From assembly GCF_900143235.1 (NCBI RefSeq), contig NZ_FRDF01000017.1, positions 23,425-87,424 of the forward strand: a stretch of DNA of 64,000 nt, given 5' to 3'. The notes below the pieces were generated by a model that made no database searches, had not been told where the DNA came from, and saw nothing but the letters and a program-made list of their open reading frames with translations. A program made the translations under genes and the position numbers. This DNA comes from Erythrobacter sanguineus (GTDB lineage Bacteria; Pseudomonadota; Alphaproteobacteria; Sphingomonadales; Sphingomonadaceae). Numbering within the stretch: position 1 is the first letter of the stretch; each line of letters opens with the position of its first letter. Below are positions 37,234 through 45,828 of the stretch, piece by piece.

Positions 37234-38937
37234 TCAACAGCCCTTTTCAGCCGCCGCGCAGGCTTGATCGCGCACACCCTTGAACTCGTCGCCCTCGTTC
37301 CAGTTGGGCCAGCTGGTGCTCATCGCGATGCTGCGACCGATGCGGTAGAACAGCTGCAGGTCGCCCATCACGCCTGACCAGTCCCAGTTCGCGTTATATT
37401 CGTCCTTGGGGCCGTGGTAGCGGTTCTCGGTATAGTCGGCCGCGACCTTCGCCCCGGCCTCGCGCCCGCCTTCGACCAGATCCTCGCCCCCGTCGATATA
37501 GAGCATCGGCACGCCCTCCTTGGCGAAGGCGAAGTGATCCGAGCGATAATAATACCCGGCTTCGGGCTTGGGATTGGGCGTCGCCACGCGGCCATCGGCC
37601 TTGAGCGCGGCATCGAGGAAGCGATCAAGCTGCGACTTGCCCGGGCCGACCACGGTCACGTCCCTGGCAGGCCCCGCCACCTGAAACGCATCCATGTTGA
37701 TCCCGCCCACCGTCTGCGCCAGCGGATAGAGCGGGTTTGCGGCATAGTAATAGGCACCGAGCAGGCCCGATTCCTCCGCCGTCACGGCGAGGAATACGAG
37801 GCTGCGGCGCGGCGGGCCGGCCTTGGCATGGGCTTCGGCCAGTGCGACCAGCGCGGCGGTGCCGGTGGCATTGTCGACCGCGCCGTTGCAGATATTGTCC
37901 CCGTCAGGCGCGGGCGTGCAGCGCCCGAGATGGTCCCAGTGCGCGGTGTGGAGCACATATTCGTCTGGCGCCTCGCTGCCGGGCAGGATGCCGATGATGT
38001 TGTGCGAGGTGAAGCTGCGGAAGTCACTTTCGAAGCTGGTCGAAGCGCTCATGCCCAAGGGCACAGCCTCGAAACCCTTCTGCTTGGCCGCCTTGCTCAA
38101 CGCATCCAGATCCTGTCCGGCAGCCTTTAGCACTTCGCGCGCCACATCTTTCTGCACCCAGCCGTTCATTTGCGTCAGCGGCGGCGCATTGTCGCCGCGC
38201 TGGGCATAGGCCTGCGGGCCGGTCCATGAACTTTCCACCACGTTCCAGCCATAGCTGGCAGGCGCGGTGTCGTGCACGATCAGCGCGCCCGCCGCGCCCT
38301 GCCTTGCGGCCTCTTCATACTTGTAGGTCCAGCGCCCGTAATAGGTCATCGCCTTGCCGCCGAAGGGGCCGTCCAGCCCTTCGGTCTGCCAGTCGGGATC
38401 GTTGACGAGGATCACCACCGTCTTGCCCTTGACGTCGACGCCTGCGTAATCGTTCCAGCCCTTCTCGGGCGCGTTGATGCCATAGCCGACAAACACCAGA
38501 TCGCTGTTGGCAACCTGGGTCTTGGCTTCCTCGCGATAGGTCACGCCGACCCATTCGCTGCCGAAATCAAAGACCAGATCGGTCTCGCCATTGGTGATGG
38601 TGAGCGGGGCGTAATTCTTGCCGGTGATCTCGATCAGCGGGACTTCCTGCAGCCACGAATCGCCGTTGCCGGGCTTCAGCCCAGCCTTTTCGAACCGCTC
38701 GGTCAGCAGCGCGATGGTCTTTTCCTCGCCGAGGGTGCCGGGCATGCGGCCTTCGAATTCGTCGCTGGAAAGGATGCGGGTGACATCCTTCATCGTTTCT
38801 TCCGAAATCACCCCCGCTTCGACCTCGGGGATGTCGAGCGCGATCTCGCCGCCGCCCATGCCGGGGATCGCGTCGCAGCCGGTCAGCGCGATTGCGCCAG
38901 CAGCAATGATCCCGATAGTGGCTAGTCTGGTGCGCAT
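37234..38937 (-). CDS. M28-family metallopeptidase, lipoprotein
   Basis: A 567-residue secreted peptidase. A lipobox (ALTGC, Cys21) ends the signal; an inserted PA domain (about residues 120-260) precedes the M28 catalytic domain. Zinc-ligand segments are HTAHWDHLG, CNGAVDNATGTAAL, AVTAEESGLLGAYYY, INMDAFQV and YRSDHFAFAKEGVPML, in the usual order for bacterial aminopeptidases of this family. The start at 38937 is chosen because the open frame upstream runs antisense to glnE and has no signal. Divergent from glnE. Confidence 0.94.
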   Translation of the reverse strand: MRTRLATIGIIAAGAIALTGCDAIPGMGGGEIALDIPEVEAGVISEETMKDVTRILSSDEFEGRMPGTLGEEKTIALLTERFEKAGLKPGNGDSWLQEVPLIEITGKNYAPLTITNGETDLVFDFGSEWVGVTYREEAKTQVANSDLVFVGYGINAPEKGWNDYAGVDVKGKTVVILVNDPDWQTEGLDGPFGGKAMTYYGRWTYKYEEAARQGAAGALIVHDTAPASYGWNVVESSWTGPQAYAQRGDNAPPLTQMNGWVQKDVAREVLKAAGQDLDALSKAAKQKGFEAVPLGMSASTSFESDFRSFTSHNIIGILPGSEAPDEYVLHTAHWDHLGRCTPAPDGDNICNGAVDNATGTAALVALAEAHAKAGPPRRSLVFLAVTAEESGLLGAYYYAANPLYPLAQTVGGINMDAFQVAGPARDVTVVGPGKSQLDRFLDAALKADGRVATPNPKPEAGYYYRSDHFAFAKEGVPMLYIDGGEDLVEGGREAGAKVAADYTENRYHGPKDEYNANWDWSGVMGDLQLFYRIGRSIAMSTSWPNWNEGDEFKGVRDQACAAAEKGC

Positions 38938-39053
38938 GGCTGGCTTTCTCCCGTTCGGGCCGGTTGGCGTGCGGGCCTCAATTGCAGAGCGCAAGGCGGC
39001 GCGCAAGCATGCGGCCTTGCGAGCGAGGCAAAGCGCGGCCAGAGAGGCTCGTG

Positions 39054-41807
39054 ATGGGAGAGACGAGCCAAGCCGACTGGGACAGAGCGCTCCGCCGCGC
39101 CCGCGCCCACGCTCCGTTTCTCGCCCGTGCGCTTGAACGGCAGCCGCAACTGGCGGAACTGCTCGCTGGCGGAAAGGGCGAGGCGGCGCTGGCATGGGCG
39201 CGGTCGCAGGGCGAGCATCCCGATGTCGAGGTGGCGCTGCGGCGCGAGCGGCTGGCGCTGGCGACTGCTGTGGCGCTGTGCGATCTTGCCGGGGCCTTGC
39301 CGCTCGCGCGGGTGGTTGCCAAGCTGACGGATTACGCCGACCGTTCGTTGGACCGCGCAATTCGCGCCGCGATCGCCGAGCGCACCGGCGAGGACAGCGT
39401 GGATGGCTTTATCGCGCTGGCGCTCGGCAAGCAGGGTGCGGGCGAGCTCAACTACTCCTCCGACATTGACCCGATTTTCCTCTACGACCGTGACCGCCTG
39501 CCGCGCCGCAGCACCGATGATCCGGGCGAGGCGGCGCAGCGCTATGCACGGCGGATCGTTGCGTTGCTGTCAGGCAATACCGATGATGGCTATGCGCTGA
39601 GGGTCGATCTGCGCTTGCGGCCCGCAAGCGAGATCAGCGCGCTCGCGGTTCCGATCGGCACTGCATTGACGCATTATCAGGGTCAGGCGCTGGCGTGGGA
39701 GCGTGCGGCCTTTACCCGCGCCCGCGCCGCCGCCGGTGACATTGACGCAGGCGAGGATTTTCTTGGCCTGATCCGGCCCTTCGTCTGGCGCAGCCAGCTC
39801 GATTTCGGCGCGATCGAGGAGATCCGCGCCTTGACCCAGCGCATCCGCGATAGCCACCAAGGCCCGCCTACGCCCGGCCCCGGCTTTGACCTCAAGCGCG
39901 GCCGCGGCGGCATCCGCGAGATTGAATTCTATGCCCAGACCCACCAGCTGATCCATGGCGGGCGTGACCTCTCGCTCAGGGTGCGCGGCACCCGTGCGGC
40001 GCTTGACGCGCTGGCTGCAGCAGGCTGGATCAGCGTGGAGAATGCAGCTGCGCTGGGCGAGACCTATGATCGGCTGCGCGAACTCGAACACCGTTTGCAG
40101 ATGGTGAATGACCGCCAGACCCATAGCCTGCCGGAGGGAGAGGCGCTCGACAATGTCGCGCAGCTTGACGGGCTGGCGGACGGAACGGCGCTGGTAATGG
40201 AACTCACCGAAATTACAGAGCGCGCCGCGCGTATCTATGAAGAACTGATCGGCGCGCCCGAGGCACCGCTGCTCCCGGTGGCCGAAGTGAGCGACCTTGT
40301 GCAGCAACTCGGCGCGCTCGGCTTCGAGGAGCCGGAAACAGTGGCTGAACGCATCGAGAGCTGGCGCGACGGGCGCCATGCTGCGATCCGTTCGCCGCAG
40401 GCCGTGGCGGCGTGGGACCGGCTGTGTCCGGCACTTCTTGAAACCATGGCGGCGAGCGATGATCCCATGCGCGCCCTCACCCGCTGGGAGCGCATTCTCG
40501 AAAGCGTGCCGAGCGCGATCACCACTTTTCGCCTCCTCGCCGCCCGCCCGCATCTGATTGACCGGCTGGTGGCCGCGCTCACGCTTGCTCCGGTGCTGTC
40601 GGACGAACTGGCGCGTAAGCCTGAGCTGCTCGACACCCTGCTCGACAAGCACGCGCTCGACCTGCCGGGTGATATTCCCGCTATTGTCGCGCGAATGCGG
40701 GGCGCAGCTGTGCGCGAGGATTACGAGGCGCTGCTCGATGCGATCCGGGTGATCACCGGCGAGATCCGCTTTGCGCTCGGCGTCCAGCTGATCGAGGGGT
40801 TAGCCGATCCGCTCGATATCGCCCGCGCACTGTCGCGCACCGCCGAGGCAGCGCTGATGCTGGCAGCGGAGGCGACAGCAGAGGAATTCGCTCTCAAACA
40901 TGGCCGTGTGCCCGGCAGCGAGCTGGTGGTGCTGGGCCTTGGCCGGCTCGGCGGCGGAGCGCTGACCCATGCCTCCGATCTCGATATCGTCTATCTGTTC
41001 ACTGGCGATTTCGCCGCGCAGTCGGACGGGCCGCGCCCGCTGGGAGCGACGGTCTATTACAACCGCCTTGCCAGCCGGGTCAGCGCCGCGCTTTCGGTGC
41101 CGACGGCGCAGGGCGCGCTGTACGAAGTTGACACGCGGCTGCGCCCCCAGGGCAATCAGGGGCCATTGGCGGTGAGTTGCGAGGCTTTTGGCAAATACCA
41201 GCGCGAGGCCGCGTGGACGTGGGAGCACATGGCGCTCGCCCGCGCGCGGGTGCTGTTCGGTTCCGCGCAGGCACGGGCCGAACTGGAAGCAGTGCTGGAT
41301 CAGGTCTTGCACGCCCCGCGTGACAAGGCGGCGCTGCGCGAGGCGGTTCTGACCATGCGCGCCGAAATGGCCCGCCACAAGCAGCCGGGTGGGCCGTTGG
41401 ATGCCAAGTTGCTGCGCGGCGGGCTGGTGGATTGCGAATTCCTTGTCCACTATCTGCAACTGAAGGGCGAAACGGCGGAGGGCGCGCCGCTTGGCGACAG
41501 TGTACCGCGGGCGCTCGACCCCGATATCGCCGTAGCGCTTGAAGGGCTCGTCGCGGCAGGACTGCTGCCCGCTGACATGGCCGCTCCGCACGCGCTGATG
41601 AGCAGGATGCTGGTCGCCGGGCGCCTGCTCGCCCCCGATGGGCGCGAGCCTCCGCCGGGCGGGGCGCTGGCGTTGGCGCGGGCGTGTGACTGCCAAACCT
41701 ACTCTGATCTTCTGCGATCCTTCGGGCAAGCGCGCGAGAGGGTTGCAGGCGTTTGGAAACAAATCCTCGGGACGGACATTCTCGAAGGCGAACAGGAGAC
41801 CGATTGA
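39054..41807 (+). CDS. glnE: Glutamine synthetase adenylyltransferase/deadenylase
   Basis: A 917-residue enzyme that adenylylates and deadenylylates glutamine synthetase in response to PII and glutamine. The two nucleotidyltransferase halves are each recognisable: KQGAGELNYSSDIDPIFLYD in the N-terminal half and LGLGRLGGGALTHASDLDIVYLF in the C-terminal half, with YEVDTRLRPQGNQGPLAVS after the second. ATG at 39054 directly follows GTG at 39051, and GAGAGG lies upstream. Its stop overlaps the bcp start (TGATG). Confidence 0.96.
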   Translation: MGETSQADWDRALRRARAHAPFLARALERQPQLAELLAGGKGEAALAWARSQGEHPDVEVALRRERLALATAVALCDLAGALPLARVVAKLTDYADRSLDRAIRAAIAERTGEDSVDGFIALALGKQGAGELNYSSDIDPIFLYDRDRLPRRSTDDPGEAAQRYARRIVALLSGNTDDGYALRVDLRLRPASEISALAVPIGTALTHYQGQALAWERAAFTRARAAAGDIDAGEDFLGLIRPFVWRSQLDFGAIEEIRALTQRIRDSHQGPPTPGPGFDLKRGRGGIREIEFYAQTHQLIHGGRDLSLRVRGTRAALDALAAAGWISVENAAALGETYDRLRELEHRLQMVNDRQTHSLPEGEALDNVAQLDGLADGTALVMELTEITERAARIYEELIGAPEAPLLPVAEVSDLVQQLGALGFEEPETVAERIESWRDGRHAAIRSPQAVAAWDRLCPALLETMAASDDPMRALTRWERILESVPSAITTFRLLAARPHLIDRLVAALTLAPVLSDELARKPELLDTLLDKHALDLPGDIPAIVARMRGAAVREDYEALLDAIRVITGEIRFALGVQLIEGLADPLDIARALSRTAEAALMLAAEATAEEFALKHGRVPGSELVVLGLGRLGGGALTHASDLDIVYLFTGDFAAQSDGPRPLGATVYYNRLASRVSAALSVPTAQGALYEVDTRLRPQGNQGPLAVSCEAFGKYQREAAWTWEHMALARARVLFGSAQARAELEAVLDQVLHAPRDKAALREAVLTMRAEMARHKQPGGPLDAKLLRGGLVDCEFLVHYLQLKGETAEGAPLGDSVPRALDPDIAVALEGLVAAGLLPADMAAPHALMSRMLVAGRLLAPDGREPPPGGALALARACDCQTYSDLLRSFGQARERVAGVWKQILGTDILEGEQETD

Positions 41808-42280
41808 TGAGCGATTTTCCCAAGGTGGGCGACCAGATCCCCGATATCGCAATGGAGACCCCCGAAGGCGGCAGCGTGAAGCCGTCCGACTTTGCCGGCT
41901 CGAACCTGGTAATCTTCTTCTACCCCAAGGATGACACCCCGGGCTGCACCACAGAGAACAAAGACTTCTCAGCGCTGAAGGATGAATTCGCAGCGGCGGG
42001 TACGAAGCTGCTCGGGGTCAGCAAGGACCCGGCGAAAAAGCATGCCAGATTCATTGCCAAGCACGGGCTTACCGCGCCGCTTGCCAGCGATGCCGAGGAA
42101 GGTGGATTGTCCGACGCGCTCGGCGTGTGGGCGGAAAAGCAGATGTACGGCAAGACCTATATGGGCATGGTCCGCTCGACCTATCTGGTGGATGCCTCGG
42201 GAAAGATCGCGCAGATCTGGGACAAGGTGAAGGTCAAGGGCCACGCCGAGGAAGTGCTGGCTGCGGCCCAGCAGCTCTGA
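41807..42280 (+). CDS. bcp: Thioredoxin-dependent peroxiredoxin Bcp/PrxQ (1-Cys form)
   Basis: A 157-residue peroxidase that reduces hydrogen peroxide and organic peroxides. The peroxidatic site is FYPKDDTPGCTTENKDFSALKDEF. In most Bcp proteins a second Cys occurs five residues after the first (CTTEAC); here that position is Lys (CTTENK), so this copy is a 1-Cys type and must use an external thiol. It is coupled to glnE through the overlap TGATG. Confidence 0.93.
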   Translation: MSDFPKVGDQIPDIAMETPEGGSVKPSDFAGSNLVIFFYPKDDTPGCTTENKDFSALKDEFAAAGTKLLGVSKDPAKKHARFIAKHGLTAPLASDAEEGGLSDALGVWAEKQMYGKTYMGMVRSTYLVDASGKIAQIWDKVKVKGHAEEVLAAAQQL

Positions 42281-42303
42281 AAACATCCGCTGTGACGCCG
42301 CCA

Positions 42304-43095
42304 ATGCAATCCGTCGCTTCGGCTATCCGCGCCGCGCTGCTGACCGCAGACCCGCGGACCAAGTGCTTTGCCACACGCGCGGTGGCGCGTGACTGGCGAA
42401 AGGGCGCGCTGGTATGGCGGTTCGATGTCACGATGCCGGATCAGCCTGCCTGGCCCGAAACCCCTGAATTGCTGCCGCCAAACCGGATGCCCAAGCGGGG
42501 CAAGTTCGGATCGGACCGGGGACGAATCGCGCTGTGGCACAGCCTTGCCCATATCGAATTCGTCGCGATCGACCTCGCGCTCGATATGGCGGGGCGTTTC
42601 GGGGCGGAGATGGGCGAGGAATTCGTCGGCGATTTTCTCGCCGTGGCGGCGGACGAGGCGATGCATTTTGCGCTGTTGGCAAGAAAGCTTGAAAGCTTGA
42701 GCAGCCATTACGGCGCGCTGCCTGCACATGCCGGATTGTGGGAGGCAGCGCATGCTACCCGTCATGACATTGCCGCCCGGCTTGCGGTAGTGCCCATGGT
42801 ACTCGAAGCGCGCGGGCTGGACGTTACTCCGGCCACGCTCGATCGCGTAAAAGCTGCGGGCGATACCGGCGGTGCAAAAATTCTCGCCCGCATCCTTGAC
42901 GACGAAATCCGTCACGTCGGAATCGGCACCAAGCACTTTCTGCGCTGTGCCGGAATGGCGCAGGCGAGCCCCGAATCCCTGTGGCAGACCTTGGTAAAAA
43001 GGCACTTTCGCGGGGCCATTAAGCCGCCGTTCAACGACTCGGCGCGTCTTGCAGCCGGTTTGTCGCGTGAATTTTACGCAGAGATTGCGCATTAA
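42304..43095 (+). CDS. DUF455 ferritin-like family protein
   Basis: A 263-residue protein with the DUF455 sequence pattern: PKRGKFGSDRGRIALWHSLAHIEFVAIDLALDM, FVAVAADEAMHFALLARKLESLSSHYG, WEAAHATRHDIAARLAVVPMVLEARGLDV and LDDEIRHVGIGTKHF. The repeated E and ExxH motifs suggest a four-helix ferritin-like bundle with two metals. No reaction is established. The start is uncertain; ATG at 42304 and GTG at 42292 both lack a clear Shine-Dalgarno. Confidence 0.88.
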   Translation: MQSVASAIRAALLTADPRTKCFATRAVARDWRKGALVWRFDVTMPDQPAWPETPELLPPNRMPKRGKFGSDRGRIALWHSLAHIEFVAIDLALDMAGRFGAEMGEEFVGDFLAVAADEAMHFALLARKLESLSSHYGALPAHAGLWEAAHATRHDIAARLAVVPMVLEARGLDVTPATLDRVKAAGDTGGAKILARILDDEIRHVGIGTKHFLRCAGMAQASPESLWQTLVKRHFRGAIKPPFNDSARLAAGLSREFYAEIAH

Positions 43096-43202
43096 CGACT
43101 CGCCCGCATAACCACGATCGAACAAGATCGCGCACAAGACGCGCTTCAAAGTCCAACGGCACGCCAGACCAGTCTGGGGCCGCATTCGGGGACCGGGTCA
43201 GT

Positions 43203-43949
43203 ATGAAGTTTGCCGTGCGCCAATTGTCGAAGCTCGCCGCCTTGTGCGGCGCGGCCTTCCTGCTTTCTGGCGCTGGTGCTGCACCGGCCCTTGCGAATTC
43301 TGCCAACTCCGCCAACGCCGCGACCGCCAGCGCCGACATCGTCGAGCCGGTGCGGGAAAGCCAGGCCGAGCCGCTCGGCATGGGCGACCAGCGCTTCAAA
43401 TCGCTGTTTGCCAGCTGGACCGCGATCGAGCGTACCAGCCCCACAGTCGGGTCCGGGGCTCAGGCTGCTTATTCGGCACCTTTCAGCCGACCAACAGTTT
43501 CGGTCCCTTCGCGGATGCCGCTTGAAGGGGCGCAGCTGACCAGTGGCTACGGGATGCGCACCCACCCAGTGCTTGGTGGCCGCCGGAAGCATAGTGGCAT
43601 CGATCTTGCCGCGCCGACCGGTACGCCGGTCTACGCCACCGCTGATGGGCTGATTGGCCGGGCAGACTGGTTTTCGAGCTACGGCCTTTATATCAGCATC
43701 GATCACGGTGCAGACATGGAGACACGCTATGCCCACCTGTCGCGTCTCGCGGTCGCTGCTGGTGACAATGTCAAGAAGGGCGACCTGATCGGTTATGTCG
43801 GATCGACCGGCCGTTCGACCGGGCCGCATCTGCATTATGAAGTCCGCATTGACGGGGTTGCAGTCAATCCGATTCCGTATATGGTAGAAAGCGAGGCACA
43901 GCTCGCCTTTGCCCGGGATCGCGCATTGACCGGGGCTGGGGGCGACTGA
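43203..43949 (+). CDS. Secreted M23 (LytM) family metallopeptidase
   Basis: A 248-residue protein with a signal peptide (LCGAAFLLSGAGAAPALA) and a C-terminal LytM domain. Zinc ligands are visible in GYGMRTHPVLGGRRKHSGIDLAAPTG (His and Asp) and GPHLHYEVRIDG (HxH), with RYAHLSRL between them. Such enzymes cut peptidoglycan cross-links or activate amidases. The gene ends in a strong terminator at 44005-44032. Confidence 0.92.
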   Translation: MKFAVRQLSKLAALCGAAFLLSGAGAAPALANSANSANAATASADIVEPVRESQAEPLGMGDQRFKSLFASWTAIERTSPTVGSGAQAAYSAPFSRPTVSVPSRMPLEGAQLTSGYGMRTHPVLGGRRKHSGIDLAAPTGTPVYATADGLIGRADWFSSYGLYISIDHGADMETRYAHLSRLAVAAGDNVKKGDLIGYVGSTGRSTGPHLHYEVRIDGVAVNPIPYMVESEAQLAFARDRALTGAGGD

Positions 43950-43960
43950 CAGAAAAGATT

Positions 43961-44032
43961 GCCCGCTGTAGGCGGGCCGGACATTGGAGAGGGTGTCCGA
44001 ACATGGCGGCGGGTTATCCCGCCGCCTTTTTT
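43961..44032 (+). terminator. Two hairpins and a strong rho-independent terminator after the M23 gene
   Basis: Three stems follow each other: GCCCGC/GCGGGC (43961-43977), CGGACA/TGTCCG (43978-43999), and the terminator proper, a perfect 9-bp GGCGGCGGG/CCCGCCGCC stem with TTAT loop (44005-44026) followed by six Ts. The first two hairpins are more than a terminator needs and may protect the 3' end or be part of a small RNA. Confidence 0.9.
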
Positions 44033-44113
44033 CTTGTCCACTCCGTGCGTGACATTTCGGCCATTAACACAAGCGCGCCAAGATGCTGGCGCATAATGCG
44101 CTGGAACGGCATA

Positions 44114-44150
44114 ACCAATGCGCGATGAGTCACGCTCATTGAGCATTGGT
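44114..44150. promoter_or_regulatory. Nested inverted repeat upstream of the acyl-CoA synthetase gene
   Basis: Outer arms ACCAATGC and GCATTGGT are perfect 8-bp complements, and within them ATGAG-TCACG-CTCAT forms a second dyad, both centred at 44132. It lies 119 bases before the synthetase start. The size and symmetry suit an operator for a TetR- or MarR-type regulator of the acyl-CoA synthetase/P450 operon; no such regulator gene is adjacent. Confidence 0.55.
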
Positions 44151-44268
44151 ATAAGTAGCATTTTCCATACCGTTTTTGCTTGCGAGCCGCCCCTCTCCCG
44201 CTAGATTTCGCGCCAGAGAGAATGTCGGCGCGCCCACGTGAACGGGCGATGCTGGTTGGGAGAGAGAA

Positions 44269-45828
44269 ATGTCGATGCATCCGATCGCGCACGCCGCGAA
44301 CCGTCCCGATCATCCCGCAGTCATCATGACGGGGTCGGGCAAGCAGATCACCTATGGCGAAATGGAGGCGGAATCGAACCGCTTCGCCCACCTTCTGCGC
44401 GCGCACGGAATCGGTGCGGGCGATGCTTTTGCGGTGCTGCTGGAAAACCGGATCGAATATTTCACCCTGATCTGGGGTTCGCAGCGGGCAGGCACGATGC
44501 TGGTGCCGATCTCGTCACGCCTGACCGCGCCGGAAGCGGCCTATATCATTCGTGACGCGCAGGCGAAGTTGTTGATCACCTCGGGCCATTTTGCCGCGAT
44601 GCTGGATGATATCCGCAAGGAATGCCCCGATCTCAACGTACTGGTGATGGACGCTGGCGAAGGCGAGTGTTTCGCCGCCGCTCTCGCCGCGCAGCCGAGC
44701 GATCCGATCCCGGGTCAGAGCGCGGGTATGGTAATGCTCTATTCCAGCGGCACCACCGGGCGTCCCAAGGGCATCCGCCCGGCCCCGCCCGAAGATCCCG
44801 ATCCCGCGGCCCCCGTACCGCTGATCGGGTTGGCGGTCATGGGTGCCGGAATGCCAACGGACGGCTCAATGGTCTATCTGTCCCCCGCCCCGCTTTACCA
44901 CGCGGCGCCGATTGGCTGGTGTTCGGTCGTGCATCGGCTCGGCGGGACCGTGGTGATGATGGAAAAGTTCGACCCCGAGGAGGCTCTGAAAGCGATCGAG
45001 CGCTACAAGGTGACCGACAGCCAATGGGTGCCGACCCATTTCGTGCGCTTCCTCAAGCTCGATCCGGCGGTGCGCACGCGCTACGATCTGTCGAGCCACC
45101 AGCGCGCGCTCCACGCCGCCGCGCCCTGCCCGGTGCCGATCAAGCGCGAGATGATCGAATGGTGGGGCCCGATCGTCAACGAATACTACGCCGGCAGCGA
45201 GATGATCGGGATGACGCTGGTGAAGTCCGAGCACTGGCTGGCCAAGCCCGGCACGGTCGGCGTCGCGGTGCACGGCAAGGTCCACGTTTGCGGGCCGGAG
45301 GGCGAGGAGCTTGCCCCCGATCAGGACGGGCTGATCTTCTTCGAGAACGAGAACCTGCCGACCTATCATAATGACCCGGCCAAAACCGCCGAGGCGATGC
45401 ATCCCAAAGGCTGGATGACGCTCGGCGATATCGGGCACCTGGACAAGGACGGGTTCCTGTTCCTGACCGACCGCAAGAGCCATATGATTATTTCGGGCGG
45501 GGTGAACATCTACCCGCAGGAGATCGAGAACCTGCTGGTGACGCATCCCAAGGTGATGGACGCTGCTGTGATCGGTGCGCCCTGTCCTGATCTGGGCGAA
45601 AAGGTCGTGGCCGTGGTGCAGCCCAAGGACACCAGTGATCTCGGGGCTGATGCGGCGGCGGCGCTGGAGGCGGAACTGCGCGATTTCCTTGCTCCCAGTC
45701 TCTCCAAGATCAAGATGCCCAAGCTGTTCGACTTCCGCCCCGAACTGCCGCGCGAGGCCAACGGCAAGCTCTATAAGCGCGAGTTGCGCGATGAATACGC
45801 GGCGAAAGCGAAAGAAGCCGCCGCATGA
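44269..45828 (+). CDS. AMP-binding acyl-CoA synthetase
   Basis: A 519-residue acyl-adenylate/CoA ligase. The ATP motif is MLYSSGTTGRPKGI, followed by the family A8-type motif YAGSEMIGMT, GWMTLGDIGHLDKDGFLFLTDRKSHMIISGGVNIYPQEIEN, and the PREANGKLYKRELRD C-terminal lysine motif. It should make CoA thioesters of fatty or aromatic acids. A GGGAGAGAG sequence precedes the start. The TGA overlaps the downstream P450 start (ATGA), so the two work on one path. Confidence 0.93.
   Translation: MSMHPIAHAANRPDHPAVIMTGSGKQITYGEMEAESNRFAHLLRAHGIGAGDAFAVLLENRIEYFTLIWGSQRAGTMLVPISSRLTAPEAAYIIRDAQAKLLITSGHFAAMLDDIRKECPDLNVLVMDAGEGECFAAALAAQPSDPIPGQSAGMVMLYSSGTTGRPKGIRPAPPEDPDPAAPVPLIGLAVMGAGMPTDGSMVYLSPAPLYHAAPIGWCSVVHRLGGTVVMMEKFDPEEALKAIERYKVTDSQWVPTHFVRFLKLDPAVRTRYDLSSHQRALHAAAPCPVPIKREMIEWWGPIVNEYYAGSEMIGMTLVKSEHWLAKPGTVGVAVHGKVHVCGPEGEELAPDQDGLIFFENENLPTYHNDPAKTAEAMHPKGWMTLGDIGHLDKDGFLFLTDRKSHMIISGGVNIYPQEIENLLVTHPKVMDAAVIGAPCPDLGEKVVAVVQPKDTSDLGADAAAALEAELRDFLAPSLSKIKMPKLFDFRPELPREANGKLYKRELRDEYAAKAKEAAA

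Noticed and set aside
38938..39360. N-terminal extension of the M28 peptidase by 141 residues
   Set aside because: The extension is Pro/Arg-rich, is antisense to glnE, and would bury a perfect lipoprotein signal that starts at 38937.
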